This document shows, piece after piece, positions 63,598 to 64,000 of a stretch of 64,000 nucleotides of DNA. Source of the stretch: Edaphobacter aggregans DSM 19364 (GTDB lineage: Bacteria; Acidobacteriota; Terriglobia; Terriglobales; Acidobacteriaceae); contig NZ_JQKI01000001.1 of assembly GCF_000745965.1 (NCBI RefSeq), positions 248,087 through 312,086 of the forward strand. The letters are read 5' to 3'. How positions within the stretch are numbered: position 1 is the first letter of the stretch; every line of letters starts with the position of its first letter. The position numbers and the translations under genes were made by a program. Below the pieces are notes generated by a model, which did not search any database, had not been told where the DNA came from, and saw only the letters and a list, made by a program, of their open reading frames with translations.

Positions 63598-64000
63598 GTG
63601 CTGGCGCTTCTTGTCAGCTTCCTCATCGCCGTCTACCTGCTGGGACCCAACCTGATCGCTCGCTGGGCCGCAGACCTTGTCGTCTTTCGCAAGACGCGTG
63701 CGGAGAGTCGGGCCGAAGAGGTGGCGCGCTCCGTCATCGGCGCCACGGTTCCGCTGGTGATTGCCGTGGCATGGGCGCGGTGGTCGGGCGCGCTGTGGAG
63801 CAGCGGCACGCAGGGTGACGTGGAGACGGTCTTCTCCGCGCTGCAGAGCGACAGCTTTTTTCAGCAGCACCACGCTCCATTCTTCACCAGCCTGTACGCG
63901 TTCTTCTGGATGAACTACGCGATCCTTTGGCGGTTGTACCTGATTGTGCTGATTGCGTGCGCGGTGCGCGTGATGATCGTCCTGAACTACAACCTGATAT
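63598..64000 (+). CDS. Integral membrane protein, truncated by window end
   Basis: A GTG start with AGGAG 8 bases upstream opens a frame that stays open to the edge (about 134 residues). It has a membrane helix at 1-19 (LALLVSFLIAVYLLGPNLIA), a cytosolic loop (VVFRKTRAESRAEEVARS), a second helix (IGATVPLVIAVAWARW), and more hydrophobic segments (YAFFWMNYAILWRLYLIVLI). No family can be assigned from the fragment. Confidence 0.75.
   Translation, partial: MLALLVSFLIAVYLLGPNLIARWAADLVVFRKTRAESRAEEVARSVIGATVPLVIAVAWARWSGALWSSGTQGDVETVFSALQSDSFFQQHHAPFFTSLYAFFWMNYAILWRLYLIVLIACAVRVMIVLNYNLI

Overview
The window looks like a piece of a soil Acidobacteriota chromosome, most likely family Acidobacteriaceae (Terriglobus/Granulicella/Edaphobacter-like). 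The evidence is high GC, outer-membrane TonB-dependent receptors with an N-terminal carboxypeptidase-regulatory-like domain, a PEP-CTERM protein, DUF4382 and TIGR03118-type secreted proteins, and a dense population of REP-like palindromes beginning GTCATYCTGAGCGAAGCG. The genus is an inference from gene content. No rRNA, tRNA or CRISPR array was found.

Layout. 0-2.8 kb: nested repeats, a broken exported-protein gene and a PEP-CTERM protein. 2.8-12 kb: a large Oar-like receptor, an endonuclease III homologue, an isoaspartyl peptidase, and a phosphatase-receptor pair. 12-18 kb: pyruvate:quinone oxidoreductase, a CDP-alcohol phosphatidyltransferase, greA, ruvX and a RES/Xre toxin-antitoxin pair, interspersed with three small genes broken by single-base frame changes. 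18-30 kb: mltG, lipoproteins, trmO, an MFS carrier, a repeat-rich gap, a Gfo/Idh oxidoreductase, a CPA1 antiporter, alr and a GDSL lipoprotein. 30-50 kb: a WYL regulator with a VOC protein, vapBC, dnaB, msrA, mnmG, a GT87/beta-propeller fusion, hydrolases, an MscS channel, a TIGR03118-like protein, a mutarotase, an S9 peptidase and maf. 61-64 kb: purEK and small membrane proteins.

The most unusual segment is 50-61 kb. A helix-turn-helix/S24-like regulator is read leftward. Beyond its 5' end, a sigma70-type promoter (TTGACA-17-TATAAC) fires rightward, with its -35 box inside an 18-bp perfect palindrome. That promoter faces a zinc-ribbon protein, a small frame-broken protein, a capsid-like protein, connector- and tail-like proteins, and a 1,533-residue protein. 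The large protein carries a Sec signal peptide, tail-fibre repeats, a LamG-like domain and an SGNH hydrolase. Three decayed small phage-type genes follow. I find no integrase, terminase, portal, protease or tape measure, so this is either a prophage in decay or a domesticated phage-derived secretion/adhesion module.

A second theme is repeat biology. There are at least three REP families, a composite element that carries an expanding hexamer/12-mer array, and a recurrent intergenic element with fixed spacing that ends in a terminator hairpin. REP copies lie inside the coding sequence of an alpha/beta hydrolase and supply its stop codon.
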